From contig NZ_JACNMO010000014.1 in the NCBI RefSeq assembly GCF_020622345.1, forward strand, positions 1 through 64,000: a DNA stretch of 64,000 nucleotides, written 5' to 3'. Position 1 is the first letter of the stretch. Each line of letters opens with the position of its first letter. The notes under the pieces were generated by a model. That model saw only the letters and a program-made list of their open reading frames with translations. It ran no database searches and was not told where the DNA came from. The translations under genes and the position numbers were made by a program. Of this stretch, positions 35,160 through 44,153 are shown one piece after another. This DNA comes from Roseobacter weihaiensis (GTDB lineage Bacteria; Pseudomonadota; Alphaproteobacteria; Rhodobacterales; Rhodobacteraceae).

Positions 35160-36187
35160 TGCCGTCAATTACGCTCAAGGCCGTCGAAAAATGGTTTGGC
35201 GACGCTCAGGTCATCAAGGGCGTGGATCTTGCCATTGAAGAGGGCGAATTCGTCATTTTTGTCGGCCCGTCCGGCTGCGGCAAATCCACATTGTTGCGGA
35301 TGATTGCAGGTCTGGAGGAGACCTCTCGTGGGCAGATCCTCATCGGAGACCGCGATGCAACTGCGGAACCGCCCAGCAAACGTGGGCTTGCGATGGTGTT
35401 CCAGTCCTACGCGCTCTACCCGCATATGTCTGTCCGCGACAATGTCGGCTTTCCTCTGAAGTCGGCCGGACTTCCGAAGACGGAGATTGACGCCAAGGTC
35501 GGCGAAGCCGCACGTGTGCTGAAACTCGATGCCTATATGGATCGTCGCCCCAAGGACCTCTCCGGCGGCCAGCGCCAGCGTGTCGCCATCGGGCGGTCGA
35601 TTGTGCGTGATCCAACGGCGTTCCTTTTTGATGAACCGCTCTCGAACCTGGACGCGGCATTGCGGGTAGAAATGCGTTATGAAATCGCCAAGCTGCATCA
35701 AACCCTCAAATCGACGATGATCTATGTGACCCACGATCAGGTCGAGGCCATGACGCTTGCGGACCGCATCGTCGTGTTGGAATTCGGCAAGGTCGCGCAG
35801 GTTGGCAGCCCGAGGCAGCTTTATGAGAAGCCTGCAAACCTATTTGTCGCCCAGTTCATCGGGTCGCCTCGTATGAATGTCGTTGACGCCGCAGCCGCGC
35901 CGCAGGTTGATTTGCCGCCAAGGGCATCAGCCTTCGGGGTCCGCCCGGAACATATCACCTTGGTCGATGCCGGTACGGGCAGGATTGATGGTATTGTCGA
36001 TGTCTTGGAATACCTCGGCGCCGATACCTTTGTCATCGTGTCTTGTGGCGCGATAGGACAGTTAACGGTACGCGTCAGCGGAAGCACGTCCCTGAGACCC
36101 GGCGATGCGGTTGGTCTCCGCTTTGAAGACGAGCACATGCATGTTTTTGATGCCAAGGGGCTTTCCCTCAGCGTTCACTCCAGTTGA
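35159..36187 (+). CDS. ABC transporter ATPase, CUT1/MalK-UgpC type
   Basis: A 342-residue ATPase. It has Walker [10 protein letters not shown] near residue 37, Q-loop [13 protein letters not shown], signature [15 protein letters not shown] near 134, Walker [17 protein letters not shown], switch His in [10 protein letters not shown] and a C-terminal TOBE domain with GVRPEHITL. It completes the importer encoded just upstream and is the last gene of the operon; a hairpin with a T-run follows 65 nt downstream. Confidence 0.93.
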   Translation: MPSITLKAVEKWFGDAQVIKGVDLAIEEGEFVIFVGPSGCGKSTLLRMIAGLEETSRGQILIGDRDATAEPPSKRGLAMVFQSYALYPHMSVRDNVGFPLKSAGLPKTEIDAKVGEAARVLKLDAYMDRRPKDLSGGQRQRVAIGRSIVRDPTAFLFDEPLSNLDAALRVEMRYEIAKLHQTLKSTMIYVTHDQVEAMTLADRIVVLEFGKVAQVGSPRQLYEKPANLFVAQFIGSPRMNVVDAAAAPQVDLPPRASAFGVRPEHITLVDAGTGRIDGIVDVLEYLGADTFVIVSCGAIGQLTVRVSGSTSLRPGDAVGLRFEDEHMHVFDAKGLSLSVHSS

Positions 36188-36251
36188 CCGGTTGAGCTGC
36201 GTAGGGACAGTCATTCCCGGTTGCACGAGGGGTGCCCTGAAAGCAATGATT

Positions 36252-36276
36252 GCGCCCGGGCGAAAGGCGCTTTTTT
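36252..36276 (+). terminator. candidate rho-independent terminator of the glycoside ABC operon
   Basis: A short GC stem GCGCC / GGCGC (36252-36256 and 36266-36270) is followed directly by six T residues. It lies 65 nt beyond the ATPase stop on the same strand. The stem is short, so it may be only partly efficient. Confidence 0.55.
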
Positions 36277-36711
36277 GGCGCTACCATTTCGATGGCACTT
36301 CTGTTCGTTTGGCAAAAAAAGGCGTATGGAAAAGCTGCATCATGGCAACCCGATGCGACGCCAAAGTGAACTATGGGCGGCAAGCCTCATATCACTCCGT
36401 TTTTGTTGAACGCGCCCTTTGTGGGAATGGCGCGATTCTACCCTACCGGATATCTCCTCTTCGGGTACGCAAGCGTAGTTTTCCGCCCGCAGTCGTAAGC
36501 GACACCTAGATGTCTGGACCGCCCCAAATTCTGTTGTGGAAATCCCGCCGCAGCACAGTCATTGCACAGCAAATTCGAAGCTATGATGCCTGCACGTTGC
36601 AGGCCCTGTTCCGCTATCGGTTGCCTGACAGCTCCTGGTCTCCCTACAACTCGATTAAAACAGTGCTCTCGGCTCAATGCGACAGCCTGGGCTAAGCTGA
36701 GCAGAACAGCA
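36277..36711. other. intergenic stretch between convergent operon ends
   Basis: I see no gene here. Frames are short or lack starts. Both flanking genes end toward it, so no promoter is required. Confidence 0.5.
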
Positions 36712-38946
36712 TCACGCAGCCTGTGCTTTCTGAGTGGCCTCGCCGGAGTGGTTCGGGATTTGGAAACTGCCTATGTCTGAATTGAGGCTGATTGCTGCTT
36801 GTGCAAGTACAGTGCTCGCCGCGAACATCTCTTCGAACATGGCCGCGTTCTGTTGGGTCGCCTGATCGATCTGTGAGATTGCCGTATTTATCTCACTAAT
36901 GCCGCTGGACTGTTCATTCGCGGATAGTGCTATTTCACTCATTTGCGAAGATATCTCACTGATCTGCGTTAAAATCGAAGTCAGTGCTTCTCCGGTATCA
37001 CCAACAAGGCTTACGCCACGTTTTACATGATCTCCGGACGCGGATATCAGTGTATTGATTTCAGACGCAGCTTCTGAAGATCTTTGCGCCAAAGCGCGTA
37101 CTTCTGATGCGACAACAGAAAAGCCCTGACCTGCTGCGCCCGCTCTTGCCGCCTCCACACCGGCATTAAGCGCCAGAAGGTTTGTTTGAAAAGCAATGTC
37201 CTCAATCACTTTCGTGATGCTTGAAATCTTGGAGGAAAATTCATCAATCAAATCCATGGCTGCGACAGTTTCTTCAACAACTTTGGAACTCGCTTCGGCG
37301 TTTGATTTTGTAGTGCGAGCAATGTCATCGACTTTTCGTGCACCCTCAGCCGCTGACGTGACTGAAACCGTCAGCTCATTTAGCGCCGCAGCAGTTTCCT
37401 CAAGGGTTGCTGCAGTCTTTTCCGTCCGGCTGGAGAGGCTGTTTGCCGAATTCGCAATCTCTTCTGACCCACCTGCAATGGTTTCACTTGTCCCCGCAAT
37501 GGAGCGCATCGAGGCAGCAAGCTTCCGGGCCGTCTCATTGAAGTCCTTCCGAAGCTGTTCATATCCCTCGCTAAAGGTTTCGTCTATGGTGGTACGCAGA
37601 TCGCCTGAAGCCAGCAATTTGAGGCCATTCGCCAGAGAGCTAACAACGCGGTTTTGATCTTCTTCACGTGCCGCACTTTCTTCATCGGCTTTGCGGCGCA
37701 TCTCTTCACGCTCGGCGATCTCAGCACGTTCACGATCCCGTTCTTTTTTCTCGCGCTCTTCGGCCTCAACTCTACGACGCTCTTCAGCTTTTCTCTGCTC
37801 CCGCTCTTGCTCTTCTGCGGCCAAACGCGCCGCGGCTTCCTCCTCTTCCAAACGTTTCTTGTCGATCAGGCCCTCCCGAAAGACCTCCAAAGCCTGCGCC
37901 ATCTCACCGATTTCACCTTTTGAAGCTCCTGCAGTGATGAAATCGACATCAACATCACCATTGGCCATGTTGCGCATCTTTTTCACCAGATCCTCCAGCG
38001 CCCGTGAGATACGTCCACCAAACAGCCAGGCTGCGACCGCGCCCAGTAGAAGCGCCACCGCTCCTGCAAGCATCGCCATGGTATTCATGCGGGTCGACAA
38101 CTGATTGTATCCGATAAGAGGAACCATGATATGCGCGACACCGACCTGATTTCCCGCAAAGTCGTTGATGACTGCGATGGATGTCCTGTAAGTCGCGCCG
38201 CCAATTTCCACATCTGTCGGGCGATACGCCTTCTGAGCAGCCTGAACGACGTTCTCCGCTGACAACAGCGGGTCGCTTTCAAATGTTGACGCGACACGCT
38301 GAATGCTGTCGTCATCTGCTGAAAATGCTCCAATTCCAAGATCAGGCAGCGTGTAAAACTCTACCTGCCTGTCAGAGCCTTCAACGAGGGACTGGAATAC
38401 CGGCTCGTCCAACCGCAACCCGATCTCCACCGTCCCGACATGCGCACCATCATGGGAAACGGCACTTATTCCCCGGATGCCCAAGCCGGCCCTGCCGCGT
38501 TCGATGCCAGCAACAGACGTTTGCGTGCGATTTGCTTCAACCACGGTGTTTCGGAAATCGGAAAGATCGTCCCCGAACTTCTCTGGCCTGTGGACGCGGA
38601 ACGCGGAGAGCGCCTCCGGGGTGTGAAATTGAAACTGCGCAATGCCATGCTTGGCTTTCATGTTCGCAAAACCGGGAACGAACAAGCTGTCCAAAGTCGC
38701 ACGATCGTTTGCGGCCAGTGCTGCGGCCGCTTCCGGGATACCGGCAATCATTGCGGCCAAGCTGCTTGCCCGGTCAATTCTGGCTTCGATGACCCGACTA
38801 AGCTCGTTTTCGAATTGTGCCAGCTCTCTATCGCTGCCTTCAGAGACGAGATCTCTACTCCCGATCAGCATTGGTGCGACAGCAACAATGGCCGCAAATC
38901 CGGAAGCCATCACGATGGCCAAGATGATCTTCAATTTCAGGGACAT
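36712..38946 (-). CDS. methyl-accepting chemotaxis protein with periplasmic cache-type sensor
   Basis: A 744-residue transmembrane chemoreceptor. TM1 covers residues 7-28. A periplasmic double-cache-like sensor spans about 35-285, with [23 protein letters not shown] typical of receptors of this class. TM2 is near 290-313, followed by a HAMP domain. Residues about 365-425 are an unusually long, almost purely charged and Ala/Glu/Arg-rich helical stretch ([20 protein letters not shown] and onward), then a second HAMP-like segment and the MCP signalling domain with hairpin tip [21 protein letters not shown] near 620. It would signal to CheA/CheW. There are no che genes nearby. It lies just downstream of the truncated metallo-hydrolase gene, and the ligand is unknown. 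Confidence 0.92.
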   Translation of the reverse strand: MSLKLKIILAIVMASGFAAIVAVAPMLIGSRDLVSEGSDRELAQFENELSRVIEARIDRASSLAAMIAGIPEAAAALAANDRATLDSLFVPGFANMKAKHGIAQFQFHTPEALSAFRVHRPEKFGDDLSDFRNTVVEANRTQTSVAGIERGRAGLGIRGISAVSHDGAHVGTVEIGLRLDEPVFQSLVEGSDRQVEFYTLPDLGIGAFSADDDSIQRVASTFESDPLLSAENVVQAAQKAYRPTDVEIGGATYRTSIAVINDFAGNQVGVAHIMVPLIGYNQLSTRMNTMAMLAGAVALLLGAVAAWLFGGRISRALEDLVKKMRNMANGDVDVDFITAGASKGEIGEMAQALEVFREGLIDKKRLEEEEAAARLAAEEQEREQRKAEERRRVEAEEREKKERDRERAEIAEREEMRRKADEESAAREEDQNRVVSSLANGLKLLASGDLRTTIDETFSEGYEQLRKDFNETARKLAASMRSIAGTSETIAGGSEEIANSANSLSSRTEKTAATLEETAAALNELTVSVTSAAEGARKVDDIARTTKSNAEASSKVVEETVAAMDLIDEFSSKISSITKVIEDIAFQTNLLALNAGVEAARAGAAGQGFSVVASEVRALAQRSSEAASEINTLISASGDHVKRGVSLVGDTGEALTSILTQISEISSQMSEIALSANEQSSGISEINTAISQIDQATQQNAAMFEEMFAASTVLAQAAISLNSDIGSFQIPNHSGEATQKAQAA

Positions 38947-39019
38947 TTCACTTAAACCTCAAGCTTCTTTGGCAGCATAACCCAGGCTATCTTATAGTTC
39001 CCTGTCTTAATTTACTGTT

Positions 39020-39559
39020 AGAGCCGCCATCGGGCATGAAGAGCGTATCGCCGACGAAAGCCGCGTCGCCCATCACATGGACCATGCAGGCTGGCGTGTA
39101 ACCGGGCGTGTAGATGGCAAAGGCTGAAATATTCCCGATCTGATAGATGTCACCATCCTAAAACAGCGCATCGAACTGGCTGCCGTCACGCTGGAATTCG
39201 GTGCCTTCGTTGAAGACCTTTCCGAAGGTATCCTGCACCACCATGATCCTGGACCCGATGCCGATCCTGCCCCCCAGCTTTTGCTGGATATAGGGCGCGG
39301 CACTGAGGTGGTCGGCGTGGACGTGGGTCTCGATAATCCACTCCAGTGTCAGATCCTGCGTCTCGATCTGGCGGATCAGTTCATCCGCATGGTCATAGGT
39401 GATACGGCCTGCGGCATAGTCGATATCCATAACGCTATCGACAATGGCACAGGCGTCGGAGGCCGGATCTTTCACAAGATAGCTGATCGTGTTTGTCACC
39501 TCATCGAAGAAGGCCTGCACATCCGGTTTGATGTCCATGTTCACGGGATAGGCTGTCAT
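39020..39559 (-). pseudogene. MBL-fold hydrolase (persulfide dioxygenase/Blh-like), nonsense and 3' truncation
   Basis: The N-terminal 133 residues match a metallo-beta-lactamase-fold protein of the ETHE1/Blh type, with the metal-binding ETHVHADHLSAAPYIQ motif near residue 80. An in-frame TAG at 39158-39160 replaces what should be Glu in FEDGDIYQIG. Reading on in the same frame recovers family sequence to GYTPACMVHVMGDAAFVGDT and LFMPDGGS near 39020, where similarity ends abruptly, short of the C-terminal metal ligands and about 100 residues. The gene would have oxidised glutathione persulfide or a related sulfur compound. It lies 30 nt after the YedE-like gene as the last gene of that sulfur operon. 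Both defects make activity very unlikely. Confidence 0.85.
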
Positions 39560-39589
39560 GTTTTACTCCATTTCCTGGGTCCGCATGTA

Positions 39590-40021
39590 TCAGGCTGCGG
39601 CACCTGCGCGACTGATTTTGGCCAAAAGGCGGCGCAGAACGAAACCGACAACGACAGCGACGATGAACAACACCACCTCCCACCGGCCGGTCCCCAAGGC
39701 CGGCAAGGCCGCACCGGGGCAGAACCCCGCGATGCCCCATCCAATGCCAAACAGGGCGGAACCGCCAATGAGGCTTCCGTCGATCTTTGTTGAGGTCGGG
39801 ACTTGGAACCGGTCACCGAACAGCGGTGCATTCCTGCGCCAGACAAGCCGATAACCGACGAAGGTGATGACCAAGGCACCCCCCATCACAAAGGCAAGGC
39901 TTGGATCCCAGGTCCCTGCGACGTCAAAGAAGTTCAGCACCTTGGCCGGGTTCATCATGCCAGACAGGGCGATACCGATGCCAAAGATCAGTCCGGTGAA
40001 AAGCGCATAGACAAGTTTCAT
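39590..40021 (-). CDS. YedE/DUF6691-type sulfur transport half-protein
   Basis: A 143-residue membrane protein with about four transmembrane segments, one of two adjacent short genes that together resemble the larger YeeE/YedE (thiosulfate/sulfur) transporters. Conserved stretches are GIGIALSGMMNPAKVLNFFD near residue 15 and GIGWGIAGFCPGAALPAL near 95, where the Cys probably handles sulfane sulfur. It starts 3 nt after the YeeE-like partner's stop. It is predicted to move thiosulfate or another sulfur species across the inner membrane; direction and species are inference. Confidence 0.87.
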   Translation of the reverse strand: MKLVYALFTGLIFGIGIALSGMMNPAKVLNFFDVAGTWDPSLAFVMGGALVITFVGYRLVWRRNAPLFGDRFQVPTSTKIDGSLIGGSALFGIGWGIAGFCPGAALPALGTGRWEVVLFIVAVVVGFVLRRLLAKISRAGAAA

Positions 40022-40024
40022 AGG

Positions 40025-40456
40025 CTACCCTCCGAAGACATGACGGATCAGGAAAACGGTGAGTGCGGCCGTGACCATAAACGTCGGCACAGCGGCCAGC
40101 GACCGAACCGACAGGCGCGACAAACCGCATACCCCATGGCCGGAGGTACAACCTGATCCGAGGCTGGCACCAAAGCCCACGATCACGCCGCCGATGACGA
40201 TCATCGTGGGGCTGACCGGCACATCTACCGCGGGCATCGTGCCGGTGAGACCAAAGATCAGGCCCGGAGCCATGACCATGCCAACCACCATCGCCAGACG
40301 CCAAGCCGCTTCTTCCTTGTTGTCCGCGAAAACAAGGCCGGACATGATGCCTGTCGCGCCGAGGATGCGGCCAAGGCCCAGCATCAGAAAGACGGCCCCC
40401 AGTCCGATCACCAAGCCACCGCCGAAAGAGGCAAAGGGTGTGAAATCTGTTTCCAT
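40025..40456 (-). CDS. YeeE/YedE-family sulfur transport half-protein
   Basis: A 143-residue membrane protein and partner of the downstream YedE-like gene. It has about four transmembrane segments and the hallmark Cys motif GSGCTSGHGVCGLSRLSVRS near residue 100, whose cysteines are thought to relay sulfur during transport. It follows the DUF2892 gene by three bases. This two-gene form is common next to Blh-type persulfide dioxygenases, matching the truncated gene downstream. Confidence 0.9.
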   Translation of the reverse strand: METDFTPFASFGGGLVIGLGAVFLMLGLGRILGATGIMSGLVFADNKEEAAWRLAMVVGMVMAPGLIFGLTGTMPAVDVPVSPTMIVIGGVIVGFGASLGSGCTSGHGVCGLSRLSVRSLAAVPTFMVTAALTVFLIRHVFGG

Positions 40457-40459
40457 GGA

Positions 40460-40672
40460 TCAGGTCCGGCAGGTCTTGAAACCAAGGATCGCATAGATCG
40501 GACAGACGCGGGTGGCGGCAACGACCAGCATCACGACCCCAACGAGGGCCGCACCGTATTTCAGCATCGCGCCCTCGAACGCAGGCAGGCCGCTGAGAAA
40601 GGCAAGATATAGGAGACCCAGCCCAAGGGCCGCACGCAAGACCCGGTCAAGTGTTCCAACATTGGTCGACAT
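40460..40672 (-). CDS. DUF2892-family small membrane protein
   Basis: A 70-residue protein matching the DUF2892 (YgaP-like transmembrane) family: NVGTLDRVLRAALGLGLLYL at the start, two membrane helices and a conserved Cys pair near the C-terminus (RVCPIYAILGFKTCRT). In YgaP this domain follows a rhodanese and participates in sulfur handling; here it stands alone. It is the first gene of the sulfur operon, preceded by a 97-nt gap carrying the GTGACATTGTCAC palindrome. Confidence 0.85.
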   Translation of the reverse strand: MSTNVGTLDRVLRAALGLGLLYLAFLSGLPAFEGAMLKYGAALVGVVMLVVAATRVCPIYAILGFKTCRT

Positions 40673-40728
40673 GATACCCTCCAGTCATTAAAGCTAGAGG
40701 TTAGATATAAGTTTGACTTGGCGCTTTC

Positions 40729-40741
40729 AGTGACATTGTCA
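40729..40741. promoter_or_regulatory. 13-bp palindrome upstream of the sulfur operon (copy 1)
   Basis: GTGACATTGTCAC is a perfect odd-length palindrome (GTGACA-T-TGTCAC). It lies about 57 bases upstream of the DUF2892 start and just beyond the end of the Crp-family gene. The identical sequence recurs at 41955-41967. It is a candidate operator for the Crp/Fnr-family protein encoded next to it. Confidence 0.65.
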
Positions 40742-40769
40742 CCGAAGTCGAAAAATCCGAATAGATTTG

Positions 40770-41435
40770 TCAGTCGCTGGTTGCGAGATCCATCAATGCG
40801 GGCTTGTTCAGCAGCGCAATACGACCGCGCGACTGCGCAATCATCTCGCGCTTCTGGAAATCCTGCAAAACCCGCGAAATGACTTCACGGGCCGTGCCCA
40901 GCTCGCAGGCCAATTGCTGATGCGTCGCTGAGATCTCCTGGTCGTCTCCCGCCAGAGCCAAAAGCCGCTCTGTCAGGCGCACGTCAATCCGGCCAAACGC
41001 GACATCATCAACAACACGCAGCAGGTCGATCAAACGGCGTGAATAGGCCGCAAAGACAAAGTTGCGGAAAGCATCTTCTTCTGCGGCAAGCTGATCAAAA
41101 GCAGGCTTGGGCAGAACAACTACCTTGATGTCGGTTTCCGCAATGCCTTCGGCGTTGTAAGCTTCTTCGGCCAGCATGCAGGCTGTTGTGAGCACACAGC
41201 TTTCCCCGGCATCGACGCGGTAAAGCACGATTTCACGACCGTTGTCTGATGTTTGCGACACGCGTATCCGGCCATCGTAAAGAAAGAAGAGGCTATCGGG
41301 GATATTCGTCGGGCCGAAGACCTGCGCTCCCTTCTTCAGATGGATCACGCGGGCGACCTGGATCAGCCGGTCACGCACTGCGCGTGGCAGCGCGCGTGTG
41401 CCCTCGAACCGCTCTGTCCAGTCGAAGGTCTTCAT
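40770..41435 (-). CDS. Crp/Fnr-family transcriptional regulator
   Basis: A 221-residue regulator. Residues 1-140 form a cyclic-nucleotide-binding-like beta-roll (LYDGRIRVSQTSDNGREIVL). The C-terminal helix-turn-helix reads ISATHQQLACELGTAREVIS, with recognition helix GTAREVISRVLQDF. It lacks the N-terminal cysteine cluster of oxygen-sensing FNR, though GESCVLTTACML carries two Cys that might be redox-active. It overlaps the Rrf2 gene by four bases. Position suggests it controls the sulfur operon and the peroxiredoxin/cyd operon through the shared palindromes. Confidence 0.88.
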   Translation of the reverse strand: MKTFDWTERFEGTRALPRAVRDRLIQVARVIHLKKGAQVFGPTNIPDSLFFLYDGRIRVSQTSDNGREIVLYRVDAGESCVLTTACMLAEEAYNAEGIAETDIKVVVLPKPAFDQLAAEEDAFRNFVFAAYSRRLIDLLRVVDDVAFGRIDVRLTERLLALAGDDQEISATHQQLACELGTAREVISRVLQDFQKREMIAQSRGRIALLNKPALMDLATSD

Positions 41436-41902
41436 CGCGCCTTGCGCATCGGTGCGACAATGCCCTCCTCCAGTGGCGTGATCCGCGCCAGAAGCTCACC
41501 CCTGTTCGCTGCAATATCTGCGAGCGTCAGATCATCCAGAACCGCCATGAAAGCACGCGCCGCCTTCTGCAACGCGCGCGACAACTTGCAGATCCCGATC
41601 AAGGGACAGGTGTTCACCTTGGGGTTGAAGCACTCAACCAGGTCAAGCGGCCCTTCGGTCAGCCTGACCACGTCCCCGACCACGATATCAGCGGCTGGTC
41701 TTGCCAGTCGAAATCCACCGCCACGCCCGCGCTGCGTTTCCAGATAACCCGCGCGCCCAAGCTCATGCACGATCTTCACGATATGCGGTCGTGCGACGCC
41801 ATGTACCTGTACGACGTCGTCCACGCGGATCAGATCGGGAGCCTTCAGGGCGGCCAATTGCAGCGATCTGAGCGCATAATTCGAATACGATGTCAGCTTC
41901 AT
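41432..41902 (-). CDS. Rrf2-family, NsrR-like [Fe-S] transcriptional regulator
   Basis: A 156-residue Rrf2 protein. The N-terminal winged helix (SYSNYALRSLQLAALK, VARPHIVKIVHELGRAGYL) is followed by the three-Cys cluster motif ECFNPKVNTCPLIGICKL near residue 90, with NsrR-like spacing. NsrR proteins bind a [4Fe-4S] or [2Fe-2S] cluster and lose DNA binding on reaction with nitric oxide. It is the first gene of a two-gene unit with the Crp regulator and is divergent from the peroxiredoxin/cyd operon, a common NO- and redox-controlled target. The AT-rich stretch upstream at about 41915-41938 is an imperfect palindrome that may be its site. Confidence 0.87.
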   Translation of the reverse strand: MKLTSYSNYALRSLQLAALKAPDLIRVDDVVQVHGVARPHIVKIVHELGRAGYLETQRGRGGGFRLARPAADIVVGDVVRLTEGPLDLVECFNPKVNTCPLIGICKLSRALQKAARAFMAVLDDLTLADIAANRGELLARITPLEEGIVAPMRKAR

Positions 41903-41954
41903 AGATCACCTCTTCCTTAAATATCTATCAAATTTATAACTTTTGACAAGTTAA

Positions 41955-41967
41955 GTGACATTGTCAC
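41955..41967. promoter_or_regulatory. 13-bp palindrome upstream of the peroxiredoxin/cyd operon (copy 2)
   Basis: GTGACATTGTCAC, identical to 40729-40741, lies 60 bases upstream of the peroxiredoxin ATG and follows a TTGACA hexamer at 41943-41948. Any protein bound here would overlap the spacer of a promoter using that -35. Confidence 0.65.
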
Positions 41968-42026
41968 TGAATGTGCAAATTTCCCGTCATAGGTCTTCCG
42001 TGAAAGACCAGACAGAGGAGATTGCG

Positions 42027-42662
42027 ATGACTTTGCTTCTTGGAGATACGGTTCCCGACTTTTCTGCTGACACAACGCTTGGCCCAATCACGTTCCACGA
42101 CTGGATCGGCGAGAAATGGGCTTTCTTTTTCAGCCATCCGGTTGATTTCACGCCCGTCTGCACCACCGAAATGGGCCGTACAGCGCAGCTGGCTGAAGAA
42201 TTCGCCGAACGCTGTGTAAAGCCGATTGGGTTGTCGACCGATGACGTGGGCGAGCACCTCAAGTGGGGTGAGGATGTGAACGACACCCGGAGCACAACGC
42301 TGCGTTTTCCCATTGTCGCTGATCCGGATTGCCGGATCGCGAAACTCTACGAGATGATCCACCCCGGCGAATCCGTGACTGCCGCAGTGCGCGCGGTCTT
42401 CATCATAGACAGCGACAAGAAGCTGCGCCTGTCGATGACCTATCCGATGACTGTCGGTCGCAACTTTGACGAGATCCTGCGGGTCATCGATGCGCTTCAG
42501 ATCAGCGCCCGAAAGAGGGTCGCGCTGCCCGCGGACTGGCGGCCCGGAGACCGCGCAATCATTCCGCCATCGGTGTCGGACGCCGATGCGGCCGCGCAGT
42601 TCCCGAAAGGGTTCGAGACGACCCGCCCTTACCTGCGCACCGTCGATATCGACGCCGCCTGA
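42027..42662 (+). CDS. 1-Cys peroxiredoxin (Prx6 family)
   Basis: A 211-residue cytoplasmic thiol peroxidase. The peroxidatic Cys45 lies in SHPVDFTPVCTTEMG, and the long C-terminal arm (about residues 165-211) is the Prx6-type dimerisation region, with TYPMTVGRNFDEILRVIDAL conserved. It would reduce hydrogen peroxide, alkyl peroxides or peroxynitrite. The ATG at 42027 follows GAGGAG; the in-frame ATG at 41955 is rejected because it lies inside the palindrome. It leads the cydAB genes after a 69-nt gap, so it is likely to be co-regulated with the oxidase. Confidence 0.92.
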   Translation: MTLLLGDTVPDFSADTTLGPITFHDWIGEKWAFFFSHPVDFTPVCTTEMGRTAQLAEEFAERCVKPIGLSTDDVGEHLKWGEDVNDTRSTTLRFPIVADPDCRIAKLYEMIHPGESVTAAVRAVFIIDSDKKLRLSMTYPMTVGRNFDEILRVIDALQISARKRVALPADWRPGDRAIIPPSVSDADAAAQFPKGFETTRPYLRTVDIDAA

Positions 42663-42731
42663 ATCATCAGACCCGCCCCGGCCACTGCCGGTGTCCGGGG
42701 CGTCTTGCCGACCGACAGAGGGACCAAGAGC

Positions 42732-44141
42732 ATGTTAGAAAGCTTTTCCGCCGAGACGCTGGCCCGCATCCAGTTTGCGTTTACGGTGTCATTTCACATC
42801 ATCTTTCCGGCGTTCTCCATCGGGCTGGCCAGTTATCTGGCCGTACTCAACGGTTTGTGGATGAAGACGCGCGACGAAACCTATCTGACACTGTTCAGGT
42901 ATTGGAAGAAGATCTTCGCCGTCGCCTTCGGCATGGGTGTCGTCTCGGGCATCGTGATGTCCTACCAGTTCGGGACGAACTGGTCGGTGTTCTCCGATAA
43001 GGCAGGGCCGGTGGTGGGTCCTTTGATGGCCTATGAGGTCCTGTCCGCATTCTTCCTCGAGGCTGGTTTTCTTGGGATCATGTTGTTCGGGCGCGAACGC
43101 GTCGGAGAGAAGCTGCACATGTTTGCCACGGTCATGGTGGCCTTTGGCACCTTGATGTCGGCAACCTGGATCCTCAGTGTGAACAGTTGGATGCAGACGC
43201 CGGCGGGCTACAGCCTCAACGCGGTTGGCCAATTCGTCCCCGAGAATTGGTGGGAGATCGTTTTCAACCCATCATTCCCTTATCGCCTGGTGCACATGGT
43301 GCTTGCGGCCTACCTGACCACGTCGCTTGTCGTGGGCGCCGTTGGTGCGATCCATCTGCTGCGCGACAGGACCGACAAGGAAGCCCGCCGCATGTTCTCC
43401 ATGGCGATGTGGATGGCCGTGATCGTGACGCCGATACAGATTTATGCCGGTGACGTGCACGGGTTGAACACTCTGGAACATCAGCCTGTCAAAGTCATGG
43501 CCATGGAAGGGCACTATGACAGCCACCCGCAGGGCGCGCCCCTCATTCTGTTCGGCATCCCGAACGAAGAGGAAAAGCGCATCGATTATGCGATTGAAAT
43601 CCCCTATCTCAGCTCGCTGATCCTGAAACACAAATGGGATGCACCGCTGGAAGGGCTCGATACCATCCCGGATGACGAAGAGCCGCCCGTGGCAATCGTC
43701 TTCTACAGCTTCCGCATCATGGTGGGTTTGGGATTTGCAATGCTCGGCTTGGGGCTGTGGTCGCTATGGTCGCGCTGGCGCGGGACCATATATGAGGCAC
43801 CTTGGTTGCACCGCGCGGCCGTCCTGATGGGCCCCACCGGCTTTGTTGCCGTGCTGGCGGGCTGGATCACGACCGAAGTTGGGCGCCAGCCCTATACCGT
43901 CTATGGCGCTCTGCGCACCAGCGACAGCCTGGCCCCTGTGGATGCACCTGCCGTGGCAACCTCGCTTGTGGCTTTCATCGTGGTGTACTTCTTCGTGTTT
44001 GGCGCGGGCACGTTCTACATCCTTCGGATGATGAACAAACGCCCCGCAACGCCCAAGCTGGGACTGCGAGATGGGCCAATCCGGACAGCGGGCATTACGC
44101 CCGCCCCGCAAGTCGACCCAGACTTCATCCCCGGCGAATAA
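42732..44141 (+). CDS. cydA: cytochrome bd-type ubiquinol oxidase subunit I (CIO type)
   Basis: A 469-residue membrane subunit with about nine helices. Heme-ligand segments are SFHIIFPAFSIG near residue 20 (heme b595 His), FPYRLVHMVLAAYLTT near 185 (heme b558 His) and the Met-bearing FRIMVGLGFAML region near 335. GRQPYTVYGALRTSDS near 390 is a family signature. The Q-loop is short, as in cyanide-insensitive (CIO) oxidases. It would couple ubiquinol oxidation to oxygen reduction with high affinity and resistance to sulfide, cyanide and NO. The ATG at 42732 follows a GAGGGA site; subunit II follows 12 nt later. Confidence 0.94.
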   Translation: MLESFSAETLARIQFAFTVSFHIIFPAFSIGLASYLAVLNGLWMKTRDETYLTLFRYWKKIFAVAFGMGVVSGIVMSYQFGTNWSVFSDKAGPVVGPLMAYEVLSAFFLEAGFLGIMLFGRERVGEKLHMFATVMVAFGTLMSATWILSVNSWMQTPAGYSLNAVGQFVPENWWEIVFNPSFPYRLVHMVLAAYLTTSLVVGAVGAIHLLRDRTDKEARRMFSMAMWMAVIVTPIQIYAGDVHGLNTLEHQPVKVMAMEGHYDSHPQGAPLILFGIPNEEEKRIDYAIEIPYLSSLILKHKWDAPLEGLDTIPDDEEPPVAIVFYSFRIMVGLGFAMLGLGLWSLWSRWRGTIYEAPWLHRAAVLMGPTGFVAVLAGWITTEVGRQPYTVYGALRTSDSLAPVDAPAVATSLVAFIVVYFFVFGAGTFYILRMMNKRPATPKLGLRDGPIRTAGITPAPQVDPDFIPGE

Positions 44142-44153
44142 GGAGAGCCCGAC

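Noticed and set aside
33672-35168. 498-residue minus-strand open frame across the glycoside hydrolase gene
   Set aside because: Antisense shadow with no domain similarity; the plus-strand enzyme is conserved and translationally coupled at both ends.
36271-36276. Treating GGCGC repeats around the T-run as a direct repeat or mobile element end
   Set aside because: The arrangement is better explained as a short terminator stem followed by six T residues.
39803-40496. Plus-strand open frames opposite the YeeE/YedE genes
   Set aside because: Arg/Thr/Pro-rich shadows of membrane-protein genes without starts or families.
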